Shown here in pieces: positions 31,221 through 46,200 of a DNA stretch of 64,000 bases. A program made the translations under genes and the position numbers. The notes under the pieces were generated by a model. The model made no database searches, was not told the origin of the DNA, and saw only the letters and a program-made list of their open reading frames with translations. The stretch's first letter is position 1; the number at the start of each line of letters is the position of its first letter. The DNA comes from Archivesica marissinica. Taxonomy: Eukaryota > Mollusca > Bivalvia > Venerida > Vesicomyidae. The stretch spans positions 84,908,712-84,972,711 of the forward strand of contig CM026404.1 of assembly GCA_014843695.1 (NCBI GenBank), given 5' to 3'.

Positions 31221-34200
31221 GTAAGTACTTCCCGTATACTGTACTCCACCCAACCCCTGTCCACAGGGATATAAGGGTAAGTACTTCCAGCATACTGTAC
31301 TCCACCCAACCCCTGTCCACAGGGATATACGGGTAAGTACTTCCCGTATACTGTACTCCACCCAACCCCAGTCCACAGGGATATACGGGTAAGTACTTCC
31401 CGTATACTGTACTCCACCCAACCCCTGTCCACAGGGATATAAGGGTAAGTACTCCCCGCATACTGTACTCCACACAGCCCCTGTCCACAGGGATATAAGG
31501 ATAAGTACTTCCAGAATACTGTACTCCACCCAACCCCTGTCCACAGGGATATAAGGGTATGTACTACCCGTATACTGTACTCCACCCAACCCCTGTCCAC
31601 AGGGATATAAGGGTAAGTACTCCCCGCATACTGTACTCCACACAGCCCCTGTCCACAGGGATATAAGGATAAGTACTTCCCGCATACTGTACTCCACCCA
31701 ACCCCTGTCCACAGGGATATAAGGGTAAGTACTTCCCGCATACTGTACTCCACCCAACCCCTATCCACAGGGATATAAGGGTATGTACTACCCGCATACT
31801 GTACTCCACCCAACCCCTGTCCACAGGGATATAAGGATAAGTACTTCCCGCATAGCGTACTCCACCCACCCCCTGTCCACAGGGATATAAGGGTAAGTAC
31901 TTCCCGCATACTGTACTCCACCCAACCCCTGTCCACATGGATATAAGGATAAGTACTTCCCGCATAGCGTACTCCACCCACCCCCTGTCCACAGGGATAT
32001 AAGGGTAAGTACTTCCCGCATACTGTACTCCACCCAACCCCTGTCCACAGGGATATAAGGATAAGTACTTCCCGCATAGCGTACTCCACCCACCCCCTGT
32101 CCACAGGGATATAAAGGTATGTACTTCCTGCATACTGTACTCCACCCAACCCCTGTCCACAGGGATATAAGGGTAAGTACTTCCTGCATACTGTTCTCCA
32201 CCCAACCCCTGTCCACAGGGATATAAGGGATAGTACCTCCCGCATACTGTACTCCACCCAACCCCTGTCCACAGGGATATAAGGGTAAGTACCTCCCACA
32301 TACTGTACTCCATCCAACCCCTGTCCACAGGGTTATAATGGTAAGTAACTCCCACATACTGTACTCCACCCAACCTCTGTCCTCAGGGATATAAGGGTAA
32401 GTACTTCCCGCATACTGTACTCCACCCAACACCTGTCCACAGGGATATAAGGGTAAGTACTCCGCGCATACTGTACTCCACCCAACCCTTGTCCACAGGG
32501 ATATAAGGGTATGTACTACCCGCGTACTGTACTCCACCCAACCCCTGTCCACAGGGATATAAGGGTATGTACTACCCGCACACTGTACTCCACCCAACAC
32601 CTGTCCACAGGGATATACGGGTAAGTACTTCCCGCATACTGTACTCCACCCAACCCCTATCCACACGGATATAAGGGTATGTACTCCCCGCATACTGTAC
32701 TCCACCCAACCCCTGTCCACAGGGATATAAGGGTAAGTACTCCCCGCATACTGTACTCCTCCCAACCACTGTCCACAGGGATATAAGGGTAAATACTTCC
32801 CGCATACTGTACTCCACACAGCCCCTGTCCACAGGGATATAAGGATAAGTACTTCCCGCATACTGTACTCCACCCAACCCCTGTCCACAGGGATATAAGG
32901 GTAAGTACTCTCCGCATACTGTACTCCACCCAACCCCTGTCCACAGGGATATAAGGGTATGCACTTCCCGCATACTGTACTCCACCCAACACCTGTCCAC
33001 GTGGATATAAGGGTAATTACTTCCCGCATACTGTACTCCACCCAACCCCTGTCCACGTGGATATAAGGGTAATTACTTCCCGCATACTGTACTCCACCCA
33101 ACCCCTGTCCACGTGGATATAAGGGTAATTACTTCCCGCATACTGTACTCCACCCAACCCCTGTCCACAGGGATATAAGGATAAGTACTTCCCGCATAGC
33201 GTACTCCACCCAACCCCTGTCCACAGGGATATAAGGGTATGTACTTTCCGCATACTGTACTCCACCCAACCCCTGTCCACAGGGATATAAGGGTAAGTAC
33301 TTCCCACATATTGTACTCCACCCAACCCCTGTCCACATGGATATAAGGGTAAGTACTTCCCACATACTGTACTCCACCCAACACTTGTCCAAAGGGATAT
33401 AAGGGTAAGTACCTCCCACATACTGTACTCCACCCAACCCCTGTCCACATGGATATAAGGGTAAGTACTCCCCGCACACTGTATTCCACCCAACCCTTGT
33501 CCACATGGATATAAGGATAAGTACCTCCCACATACTGTACTCCACCCAACCCCTGTCCACAGGGATATAAGGGTAAGTACTCCCCGCATACTGTACTCCA
33601 CCAACCCCTGTCCACAGGGATATAAGGGTAAGTACTTCCCGCATACTGTACTCCACCCAACACCTGTCCACATGGATATAAGGGTAAATACTTCCCGCAT
33701 ACTGTACTCCACCCAACCCCTGTCCACAGGGATATACGGGTATGTACTTCCCGCATACTGTACTCCACCCAACCCCTGTCCACAGGGATATACGGGTAAG
33801 TACTTCCCGCATACTGTACTCCACCCAACCCCTATCCACAGGGATATAAGGGTAAGTACTTCCCGTATACTGTACTCCACCCAGCCCGTGTCCACAGGGA
33901 TGTAAGGGTATGTACTACCCGCATACTGTACTACACCCAACCCCTGTCCACAGGGATATAAGCGTATGTACTACCCGCATACTGTACTCCACCCAACCCC
34001 TGTCCACAGGGATATACGGGTATGTACTTCCCGCATACTGTACTCCACTCAACACCTGTCCACAGGGATATAAGGGTAAGTACTTCCCGCATACTGTACT
34101 CCACCCAGCCCCTATCCACAGGGATATAAGGGAAGGTACTCCCCGCATACTGTATTCCACACAGCCCCTGTCCTCAGGGATATAAGGGTAAGTACTTCCC

Positions 34201-37200
34201 GCATACTGTACTCCACACAACACCTGTCCACAGGGATATAAGGGTATGTACTACCCGCGTACTGTACTCCACCCAACCCCTGTCCACAGGGATATAAGGG
34301 TATGTACTACCCGCATACTGTACTCCACCCAACACCTGTCCACAGGGATATACGGGTAAGTACTTCCCGCATACTGTACTCCATCCAGCCCCTATCCACA
34401 GGGATATAAGGGTAGGTACTCCCCGCATACTGTATTCCACACAGCCCCTGTCCACAGGGATATAAGGATAAGTACTTCCCGCATACTGTACTCCACCCAA
34501 CCCCTGTCCACAGGGAAATAAGGGTAAGTACTTCCCGCATGCTGTACTCCACCCAACCCCTGTCCACAGGGATATAAGGGTATGTACTTCCCGCATACTG
34601 TACTCCACCCAACCCCTGTCCACAGGGATATAAGGGTATGTACTCCCCGCATACTGTACTCCACCCAACCCCTGTCCACAGGGATATAAGGGTAAGTACT
34701 CCCCGCATACTGTACTCCTCCCAACCACTGTCCACAGGGATATAATGGTAAATACTTCCCGCATACTGTACTCCACACAGCCCCTGTCCACAGGGATATA
34801 AGGATAAGTACTTCCCGCATACTGTACTCCACCCAACCCCTGTCCACAGGGATATAAGGGTAAGTACTCTCCGCATACTGTACTCCACCCAACCCCTGTC
34901 CACAGGGATATAAGGGTATGTACTTCCCGCATAGTGTACTCCACCCAACACCTGTCCACGTGGATATAAGGGTAATTACTTCCCGCATACTGTACTCCAC
35001 CCAACCCCTGTCCATATGGATATAAGGGTAATTACCTCCCGCATACTGTACTCCACCCAACCCCTGTCCACGTGGATATAAGGGTAATTACTTCCCGCAT
35101 ACTGTACTCCACCCAACCCCTGTCCACAGGGATATAAGGATAAGTACTTCCCGCATAGCGTACTCCACCCAACCCCTGTCCACAGGGATATAAGGGTATG
35201 TACTTTCCGCATACTGTACTCCACCCAACACCTGTCCACAGGGATATAAGGGTAAGTACTTCCCACATACTGTACTCCACCCAACCCCTGTCCACATGGA
35301 TATAAGGGTAAGTACTTCCCACATACTGTACTCCACCCAACACCTGTCCAAAGGGATATAAGGGTAAGTAACTCCCACATACTGTACTCCACCCAACCCC
35401 TGTCCACATGGATATAAGGGTAAGTACTCCCCGCATACTGTATTCCACCCAACCCCTGTCCACATGGATATAAGGATAAGTACCTCCCACATACTGTACT
35501 CCACCCAACCCCTGTCCACAGGGATATAAGGGTAAGTACTTCCCGCATACTGTACTCCACCCAACCCCTGTCCACAGGGATATACGGGTATGTACTTCCC
35601 GCATACTGTACTCCACACAACCCCTGTCCACAGGGATATACGGGTAAGTACTTCCCGCATACTGTACTCCACCCAACCCCTATCTACAGGGATATAAGGG
35701 TAAGTACTTCCCGTATACTGTACTCCACCCAGCCCCTGTCCACATGGATATAAGGGTATGTACTACCCGCATACTGTACTCCACCCAACCCCTGTCCACA
35801 GGGATATAAGCGTATGTACTACCCGCATACTGTACTCCACCCAACCCCTGTCCACAGGGATATACGGGTATGTACTTCCCGCATACTGTACTCCACTCAA
35901 CACCTGTCCACAGGGATATAAGGGTAAGTACTTCCCGCATACTGTACTCCACCCAGCCCCTATCCACAGGGATATAAGGGAAGGTACTCCCCGCATACTG
36001 TATTCCACACAGCCCCTGTCCACAGGGATATAAGGATAAGTACTTCCCGCATAGCGTACTCCACCCACCCCCTGTCCACAGGGATATAAGGGTAAGTACT
36101 TCCCGCATACTGTACTCCACCCAACTCCTGTCCACAGGGATATAAGGATAAGTACTTCCCGCATAGCGTACTCCACCCACCCCCTGTCCACATGGATATA
36201 AGGGTAAGTACTTCCCGCATACTTTACTCCACCCAACCCCTGTCCACAGGGATATAAGGATAAGTACTTCCCGCATAGCGTACTCCACCCACCCCCTGTC
36301 CACAGGGATATAAAGGTATGTACTTCCTGCATACTGTACTCCACCCAACCCCTGTCCACAGGGATATAAGGGTAAGTACTTCCTGCATACTGTACTCCAC
36401 CCAACCCCTGTCCACAGGGATATACGGGTAAGTACCTCCCACATACTGTACTCCACCCAGCCCCTATCCACAGGGATATAAGGGAAGGTACTGCCCGCAT
36501 ACTGTATTCCACACAGCCCCTGTCCACAGGGATATAAGGATAAGTACTTCCCGCATAGCGTACTCCACCCACCCCCTGTCCACAGGGATATAAGGGTAAG
36601 TACTTCCCGCATACTGTACTCCACCCAACCTCTGTCCACAGGGATATAAGGATAAGTACTTCCCGCATAGCGTACTCCACCCACCCCCTGTCCACAGGGA
36701 TATAAAGGTATGTACTTCCCGCATACTGTACTCCACCCAACCCCTGTCCACAGGGATATAAGGGTAAGTACTTCCTGCATACTGTACTCCACCCAACCCC
36801 TGTCCACAGGGATATAAGGGTAAGTACTTCCCACATACTGTACTCCACCCAACCCCTGTCCACAGGGATATAAGGGTAAGTACTTCCCACATACTGTACT
36901 CCACCCAACCCCTGTCCACAGGGATATAAGGGTAAGTAACTCCCACATACTGTACTCCACCCAAACTCTGTCCTCAGGGATATAAGGGTAAGTACTTCGC
37001 GCATAGTGTACTCCACCCAACACCTTTCCACAGGGATATAAGGGTAAGTACTCCCCGCATACTGTACTCCACCCAACCCCTGTCCACAGTGATATAACGG
37101 TATGTACTACCCGCATACTGTACTCCACCCAACACCTGTCTACAGGGATATACGGGTATGTACTACCCGCATACTGTACTCCACCCAACCCCTGTCCACA

Positions 37201-40200
37201 GGGATATAAGGGTATGTACTACCCGCATACTGTACTCCACCCAACACCTGTCCAAAGGGATATAAGGGTAAGTACTTTCCGCATACTGTACTCCACCCAG
37301 CCCCTATCCACAGGGATATAAGGGAAAGTACTCCCCGCATACTGTATTCCACCCAGCCCCTATCCACAGGGATATAAGGGAAAGTACTCCCCGCATAGCG
37401 TACTCCACCCACCCCCTGTCCACAGGGATATAAGGGTAAGTACTTCCCGCATACTGTACTCCACCCAACCTCTGTCCACAGGGATATAAGGATAAGTACT
37501 TCCCGCATAGCGTACTCCACCCAACCCTGTCCACAGGGATATAAGGGTAAGTACTGCCCGCATACTTTACTCCACCCAACCCCTGTCCACAGAGATATAA
37601 GGATAAGTACTTCCCGCATAGCGTACTCCATCCAGCCCCTATCCACAGGGATATAAGGGTAGGTACTCCCCGCATACTGTATTCCACACAGCCCCTGTCC
37701 ACAGGGATATAAGGATAAGTACTTCCCGCATACTGTACTCCACCCAACCCCTGTCCACAGGGAAATAAGGGTAAGTACTTCCCGCATGCTGTACTCCACC
37801 CAACCTCTGTCCACAGGGATATAAGGATAAGTACCTCCCGCATAGCGTACTCCACCCACCCCCTGTCCACAGGGATATAAGGGTAAGTACTTCCCGCATA
37901 CTTTACTCCACCCAACCCCTGTCCACAGGGATATAAGTATAAGTACTTCCCGCATAGCGTACTCCACCCACCACCTGTCCACAGGGATATAAAGGTATGT
38001 ACTTCCTGCATACTGTACTCCACCCAACCCCTGTCCACAGGGATATACGGGTAAGTACCTCCCACATACTGTACTCCGCCCAACCCCTGTGCACAGGGAT
38101 ATAAGGGTAAGTACTTCCCACATACTGTACTCCACCCAACACCTGTCTACAGGGATATAAGGGTAAGTAGCTCCCGCATACTGTACTCCACCCAACCCCT
38201 GTCCACAGGGATATAAGGGTAAGTACTTCCCGCATACTGTACTCCACCCAACCCCTGTCCACAGGGATATAAGGGTAAGTAACTCCCGCATACTGTACTC
38301 CACCCAACCCCTGTCCACAGGGATATAAGGGTATGTACTACCCGCATACTGTACTCCACCCAACACCTGTCCACAGGGATATACGGGTAAGTACTTCCCG
38401 CATACTGTACTCCACCCAACCCCTGTCCACAGGGATATAAGGGTATGTACTCCCCGCATACTGTACTCCACCCAACCCCTGTCAACAGGGATATAAGAGT
38501 AAGTACTCGCCGCATACTGAACTCCTCACAACCATTGTCCACTGGGATATAAGGATAAGTACTTCCCGCTGTACTCCACCCAACCCCTGTCCACAGGGAT
38601 ATACGGGTAAGTACTTCCCGCATACTGTACTCCACCCAACCCCTGTCCACAGGGATATAAGGGTATGTACTCCCCGCACACTTTACTCCACCCAACCCAT
38701 GTCCACAGGGATATAAGGGTATGTACTCCCCGCATACTGTACTCCACCCAACCCCTGTCCACAGGGATATAAGGGTAAGTACTCCCCGCATACTGTACTC
38801 CTCCCAACCCCTGTCCACAGGGATATAAGGGTAAGTACTTCCCGCATACTGTACTCCACCCAACCTCTGTCCACAGGGATATAAGGGTAAGTACTTCGCG
38901 CATACTTTACTCCACCCAACCCCTGTCCACAGGGATATAAGTATAAGTACTTCCAGCATAGCGTACTCCACCCACCACCTGTCCACAGGGATATAAAGGT
39001 ATGTACTTCCTGCATACTGTACTCCACCCAACCCCTGTCCACAGGGATATACGGGTAAGTACCTCCCACATACTGTACTCCACCCAACCCCTGTCCACAG
39101 GGATATAAGGGTAAGTACTTCCCACATACAGTACTCCACCCAACACCTGTCCACAGGGATATAAGGGTAAGTAGCTCCCGCATACTGTACTCCACCCAAC
39201 CCATGTCCACAGGGATAAAAGGGTAAGTACTTCCCACATACTGTACTCCACCCAACCCCTGTCCACAGGGATATAAGGGTAAGTAACTCCCACATACTGT
39301 ACTCCACCCAACCTATGTCCTCAGGGATATAAGGGTAAGTACTTCGCGCATACTGTACTCCACCCAACACCTTTCCACAGGGATATACGGGTAAGTACTA
39401 CCCGCATACTGTACTCCACCCAACCCCTGTCCACAGTGATATAAGGGTATGTACTACCCGCATACTGTACTCCACCCAACACCTGTCCACAGGGATATAC
39501 GGGTAAGTACTTCCCGCATACTGTACTCCACCCAACCCCTGTCCACAGGGATATAAGGGTATGTACTCACCGCATACTGTACTCCACACAACCCCTGTCC
39601 ACAGGGATATAAGGGTATGTACTCCCCGCATACTGTACTCCACCAACCCTGGTGTACTCCCGCATACGACTCCACCAACCCCTGTCCACAGGGATATAAG
39701 GGTAAGTACTCCCGCATACTGTACTCCACCCAACCCCGTCCACAGGGATATAAGGGTAAGTACTTCTCGCATACTGTACTCCACCCAACACCTTTCCACA
39801 GGGATATACGAGTAAGTACTCCCCGCATACTGTACTCCACCCAACCCCTGTCCACAGTGATATAAGGGTATGTACTACCTGCATACTGTACTCCACCCAA
39901 CACCTGTCCACAGGGATATACGGGAAAGTACTTCCCGCATACTGTACTCCACCCAACCCCTGTCCACAGGGATATAAGGGTATGTACTCCCCGCATACTG
40001 TACTCCACCCAACCCCTGTCCACAGGGATATAAGGGTAAGTACTCCCCGCATACTGAACTCCTCCCAACCACTGTCCACTGGGATATAAGGGTAAGTACT
40101 TCCCGCATACTGTACTCCACACATCCACTGTCCACAGGGATATAAGGATACGTACTTCCCGCATACTGTACTCCACCCAACCCCTGTCCACAGGGATATA

Positions 40201-43200
40201 AGGGTAAGTACACCCCGCATACTGTACTCCACCCAACCCCTGTCCACAGGGATATAAGGGTATGTACTTCCCGCATACTGTACTCCACCCAACCCCTGTC
40301 CACAGGGATATAAGGGTATGTACTCCCCGCATACTGTACTCCACCCAACCCCTGTCCACAGGGATATAAGGGTAAGTACTTCCCGCATACTGTACTCCTC
40401 CCAACCCCTGTCCACAGGAATATAAGGGTATGTACTCCCCGCATACTGTACTCCTCCCAACCCCTGTCCACAGGGATATAAGGGTATGTACTCCCCGCAT
40501 ACTGTACTCCACCCAACCCCTGTCCACAGGGATATAAGGGTAAGTACTCCCCGCATACTGTACTCCTCCCAACCACTGTCCACAGGGATATAAGGGTAAG
40601 TACTTCTCGCATACTGTACTCCACCCAACCCCTGTCCACGTGGATATAAGGGTAATTACTTCCCCCATACTGTACTCCACCCAACCCCTGTCCACAGGGT
40701 TATAAGGGTTAAGTACTTCCCGCATACTGTACTCCACCCAACACCTGTCCACAGGGATATAAGGGTAAATACCTCCCGCATACTGTACTCCACCCAACCC
40801 CTGTCCACAGGGATATAAGCGTATGTACTTCCCGCATACTGTACTCCACCCAACCCCTGTCCACAGGGTTATACGGCTAAGTACTTACCGCATACTGTAC
40901 TCCACCCAACCCCTGTCCACAGGGAAATAAGGGTAAGTACTTCCCGCATGCTGTACTCCACCCAACCCCTGTCCACAGGGATATAAGGGTATGTACTTCC
41001 CGCATACTGTACTCCTCCCAACCCCTGTCCACAGGGATATAAGGGTATGTACTCCCCGCATACTGTACTCCACCCAACCCCTGTCCACAGTGATATAAGG
41101 GTAAGTACTCCCCGCATACTGAACTCCTCCCAACCACTGTCCACAGAGATATAAGGGTAAGTACTTCCCGCATACTGTACTCCACACATCCCCTGTCCAC
41201 AGGGATATACGGATAAGTACTTCCCGCATACTGTACTCCACCCAACCCCTGTCCACAGGGATATAAGGGTATGTACTTCCCGCATACTGTACTCCACCCA
41301 ATCCTGTCCACAGGGATATAAAGGTATGTACTCCCCGCATGCTGTACTCCACCCAACCCCTGTCCACAGGGATATAAGGGTAAGTACTCTCCGCATACTG
41401 TACTACTCCCAACCCCTGTCCTCAGGGATATAAGGGTAAGTACTTCTCGCATACTGTACTCCACCCAACCACTGTCCACGTGGATATAAGGGTAATTACT
41501 TCCCGCATACTGTACTCCACCCAACCCCTGTCCACAGGGATATAAGGGTAAGTACTTCCCGCATACTGTACTCCACCCAACCTCTGTCCACAGGGATATA
41601 AGGGTAAGTACTTCGCGCATACTGTACTCCACCCAACACCTTTCCACAGGGATATAAGGGTAAGTACTTCCCGCAAACTGTACTACACCCAACCCCTGTC
41701 CACAGGGATATAAGGGTATGTACTACCCGCATACTGTACTCCACCCAACACCTGTCCACAGGGATATAAGGGTATGTACTACCCGCATACTGTACTCCAA
41801 CCAACACCTGTCCACAGGGATATACGGGTAAGTACTTCCCGCATACTGTACTCCATCCAGCCCCTATCCACAGGGATATAAGGGTAGGTACTCCCCGCAT
41901 ACTGTATTCCACACAGCCCATATCCACAGGGATATAAGGATAAGTACTTCCCGCATACTGTACTCCACCCAACCCCTGTCCACAGGGAAATAAGGGTAAG
42001 TACTTCCCGCATGCTGTACTCCACCCAACCTCTGTCCACAGGGATATAAGGATACGTACTCCCCGCATAGCGTACTCCACCCATCCCCTGTCCACAGGGA
42101 TATAAGGGTAAGTACTTCCCGCATACTTTACTCTACCCAACCCCTGTCCACAGGGATATAAGTATAAGTACTTCCCGCATAGCGTACTCCACCCACCCCC
42201 TGTCCACAGGGATATAAAGGTATGTACTTCCTGCATACTGTACTCCACCCAACCCCTGTCCACAGGGATATAAGGGTAAGTACTTCCTGCATACTGTACT
42301 CCACCCAACCCCTGTCCACAGGGATATACGGGTAAGTACCTCCCACATACTGTACTCCACCCAACCCCTGTCCACAGGGATATAAGGGTAAGTACTTCCC
42401 GCATACTTTACTCTACCCAACCCCTGTCCACAGGGATATAAGTATAAGTACTTCCCGCATAGCGTACTCCACCCACCCCTGTCCACAGTGATATAAGGGT
42501 ATGTACTACCCGCATACTGTACTTCACCCAACACCTGTCCACAGGGATATACGGGTAAGTACTTCCCGCATACTGTACTCCACCCAACCCCTGTCCACAG
42601 GGATATAAGGGTAAGTACTTCCCGCATACTGTATTCCATCCAGCCCCTATCCACAGGGATATAAGGGTAGGTACTCCCCGCATACTGTATTCCACACAGC
42701 CCCTGTCCACAGGGTTATAAGGATAAGTACTTCCCGCATACTGTACTCCACCCAACCTCTGTCCACAGGGAAATAAGGGTAAGTACTTCCCGCATGCTGT
42801 ACTCCACCCAATCCCTGTCCAAAGGGATATAAGGGTATGTACTTCCCGCATACTGTACTCCACCCAACCCCTGTCTACAGGGATATAAGGGTATGTACTC
42901 CCTGCATACTGTACTCCAACAAACCCCTGTCCACAGGGATATAAGAGTAAGTACTCCCCGCATACTGAACTCCTCCCAACCACTGTCCACAGGGATATAA
43001 GGGTAAGTACTTCCCGCATACTGTACTCCACACATCCCCTGTCCACAGGGATATAAGGATAAGTACTTCCCGATACTGACTCCACCCAACCCCTGTCCAC
43101 AGGGATATAAGGGTAAGTACTTCCCGCATACTGTACTCCACCCAACCCCTGTCCACAGGGATATAAGGGTATGTACTTCCCGCATACTGTACTCCACCCA

Positions 43201-46200
43201 ACCCCTGTCCACAGGGATATAAGGGTAAGTACTCCCCGCATACTGTACTCCACCCAGCCCCTATCCACAGGGATATAAGGGTAGTACTCCCCGCATACTG
43301 TACTCCACACAGCCCCTGTCCACAGGGATATAAGGATAAGTACTTCCCGCATACTGTACTCCACCCAACCCCTGTCCACAGGGAAATAAGGGTAAGTACT
43401 TCCCGCATGCTGTACTCCACCCAACCCCTGTCCACAGGGATATAAGGGTAAGTACTTCCCGCATACTGTACTCCACCCAACCCCTGTCCACAGGGATATA
43501 AGGTAAGTACTCCCGCATACTACTCTACCCAACCCTGTCCACAGGGATATAAGTATAAGTACTTCCCGCATAGCGTACTCCACCCACCCCTGTCCACAGG
43601 GATATAAGGATGTACTTCCCGCATACTGTACTCCCAACCCTGTCCACAGGGATATAAGGTAAGTACTTCCGCTACTGTACCCACCCAACCCTGTCCACAA
43701 GATATAGGGTAATACCTCCACATATGTACTCACCCAACCCCTGTCCACAGGGATATAAGGGTAAGTACTTCCCGCATACTGTACTCCACACATCCCCTGT
43801 CCATAGGGATATAAGGATAAGTACTTCCCGCATACTGTACTCCACCCAACCCCTGTCCACATGGATATAAGGGTAAGTACTTCCCGCATACTGTACTCCA
43901 CCAAACCCCTGTCCAAAGGGATATAAGGGTATGTACTTCCCGCATACTGTACTCCACCCAACCCCTGTCCACAGGGATATAAGGGTAAGTACTCCCCGCA
44001 TACTGTACTCCATCCAGCCCCTATCCACAGGGATATAAGGGTAGGTACTCCCGCATACTGTATTCCACACAGCCCCTGTCCACAGGGATATAAGGATAAG
44101 TACTTCCCGCATACTGTACTCCACCCAACCCCTGTCCACAGGGAAATAAGGGTAAGTACTTCCCGCATGCTGTACTCCACCCAACCTCTGTCCACAGGGA
44201 TATAAGGATAAGTACTTCCCGCATAGCGTACTCCACCCACCCCCTGTCCACAGGGATATAAGGGTAAGTACTTCCCGCATACTTTACTCTACCCAACCCC
44301 TGTCCACAGGGATATAAGTATAAGTACTTCCCGCATAGCGTACTCCACCCACCCCCTGTCCACAGGGATATAAAGGTATGTACTTCCTGCATACTGTACT
44401 CCACCCAACCCCTGTCCACAGGGATATAAGGGTAAGTACTTCCTGCATACTGTACTCCACCCAACCCCTGTCCACAGGGATATACGGGTAAGTACCTCCC
44501 ACATACTGTACTCCACCCAACCCCTGTCCACAGGGATATAAGGGTAAGTACTTCCCACATACTGTACTCCACCCAACACCTGTCCACAGGGATATAAGGG
44601 TAAGTAGCTCCCGCATACTGTACTCCACCCAACCCCTGTCCACAGGGATAAAAGGGTAAGTACTTCCCACATACTGTACTCCACCCAACCCCTGTCCACA
44701 GGGATATAAGGGTAAGTAACTCCCACATACTGTACTCCACCCAACCTCTGTCCACAGGGATATAAGGGTAAGTACTTCCCGCATACTGTACTCCACCCAA
44801 CCCCTGTCCACAGGGATATAAGGGTATGTACTACCCGCATACTGTACTCCACCCAACACCTGTCCACAAGGATATAAGGGTAAGTACTTCCCGCATACTG
44901 TACTCCACCCACCCTGTCCACAGGGATATAAGGTAGTATCCCGCATACGTATCCACACAGCCCCCACAAAAAAACCACACTCCACCCAACACCTGTCCAC
45001 AGGGATATACGGGTAAGTACTACCCGCATACTGTACTCCACCCAACCCCTGTCCACAGGGATATAAGGGTATGTACTACCCGCATACTGTACTCCACCCA
45101 ACACCTGTCCACAGGGATATAAGGGTAAGTACTTCCCGCATACTGTACTCCACCCAGCCCCTATCCACAGGGATATAAGGGAAAGTACTCCCCGCATACT
45201 GTATTCCACCCAGCCCCTATCCACAGGGATATAAGGGAAAGTACTCCCCGCATACCGTACTCCACCCACCCCCTGTCCACAGGGATATAAGGGTAAGTAC
45301 TTCCCGCATACTGTACTCCACCCAACCCCTGTCCACAGGGATATAAGGATAAGTACTTCCCGCATAGCGTACTCCACCCAACCCTGTCCACAGGGATATA
45401 AGGGTAAGTACTTCCCGCATACTGTACTCCACCCAACCCCTGTCCACAGGGATATAAGGATAAGTACTTCCCGCATAGCGTACTCCACCCAACCCCTATC
45501 CACAGGGATATAAGGGTAAGTACTCCCCGCATACTGTACTCCACACAGCCCCTGTCCACAGGGATATAAGGATAAGTACTTCCCGCATACTGTACTCCAC
45601 CCAACCCCTGTCCACAGGGATATAAGGGTAAGTACTTCCCGCATACTGTACTCCACCCAACCCCTGTCCACAGGGATATAAGGATAAGTACTTCCCGCAT
45701 AGCGTACTCCACCCACCCCCTGTCCACAGGGATATAAGGGTAAGTACTTCCCGCATACTGTACTCCACCCAACCCCTGTCCACAGGGATATAAGGATAAG
45801 TACTTCCCGCATACCGTACTCCACCCACCACCTGTCCACAGGGATATAAAGGTAAGTACTTCCTGCATACTGTACTCCACCCAACCCCTGTCCACAGGGA
45901 TATAAGGGTAAGTACCTCCCACATACTGTACTCCACCCAACCCCTGTCCACAGGGATATAAGGGTAAGTACTTCCCACATACTGTACTCCACCCAACACC
46001 TGTCCACAGGGATATAAGGGTAAGTACCTCCCGCATACTGTACTCCACCCAACCCCTGTCCACAGGGATATAAGGGTAAGTACTTCCCACATACTGTACT
46101 CCACCCAACCCCTGTCCACAGGGATATAAGGGTAAGTAACTCCCACATACTGTACTCCACCCAACCCCTGTCCACAGTGATATAAGGGTATGTACTACCC

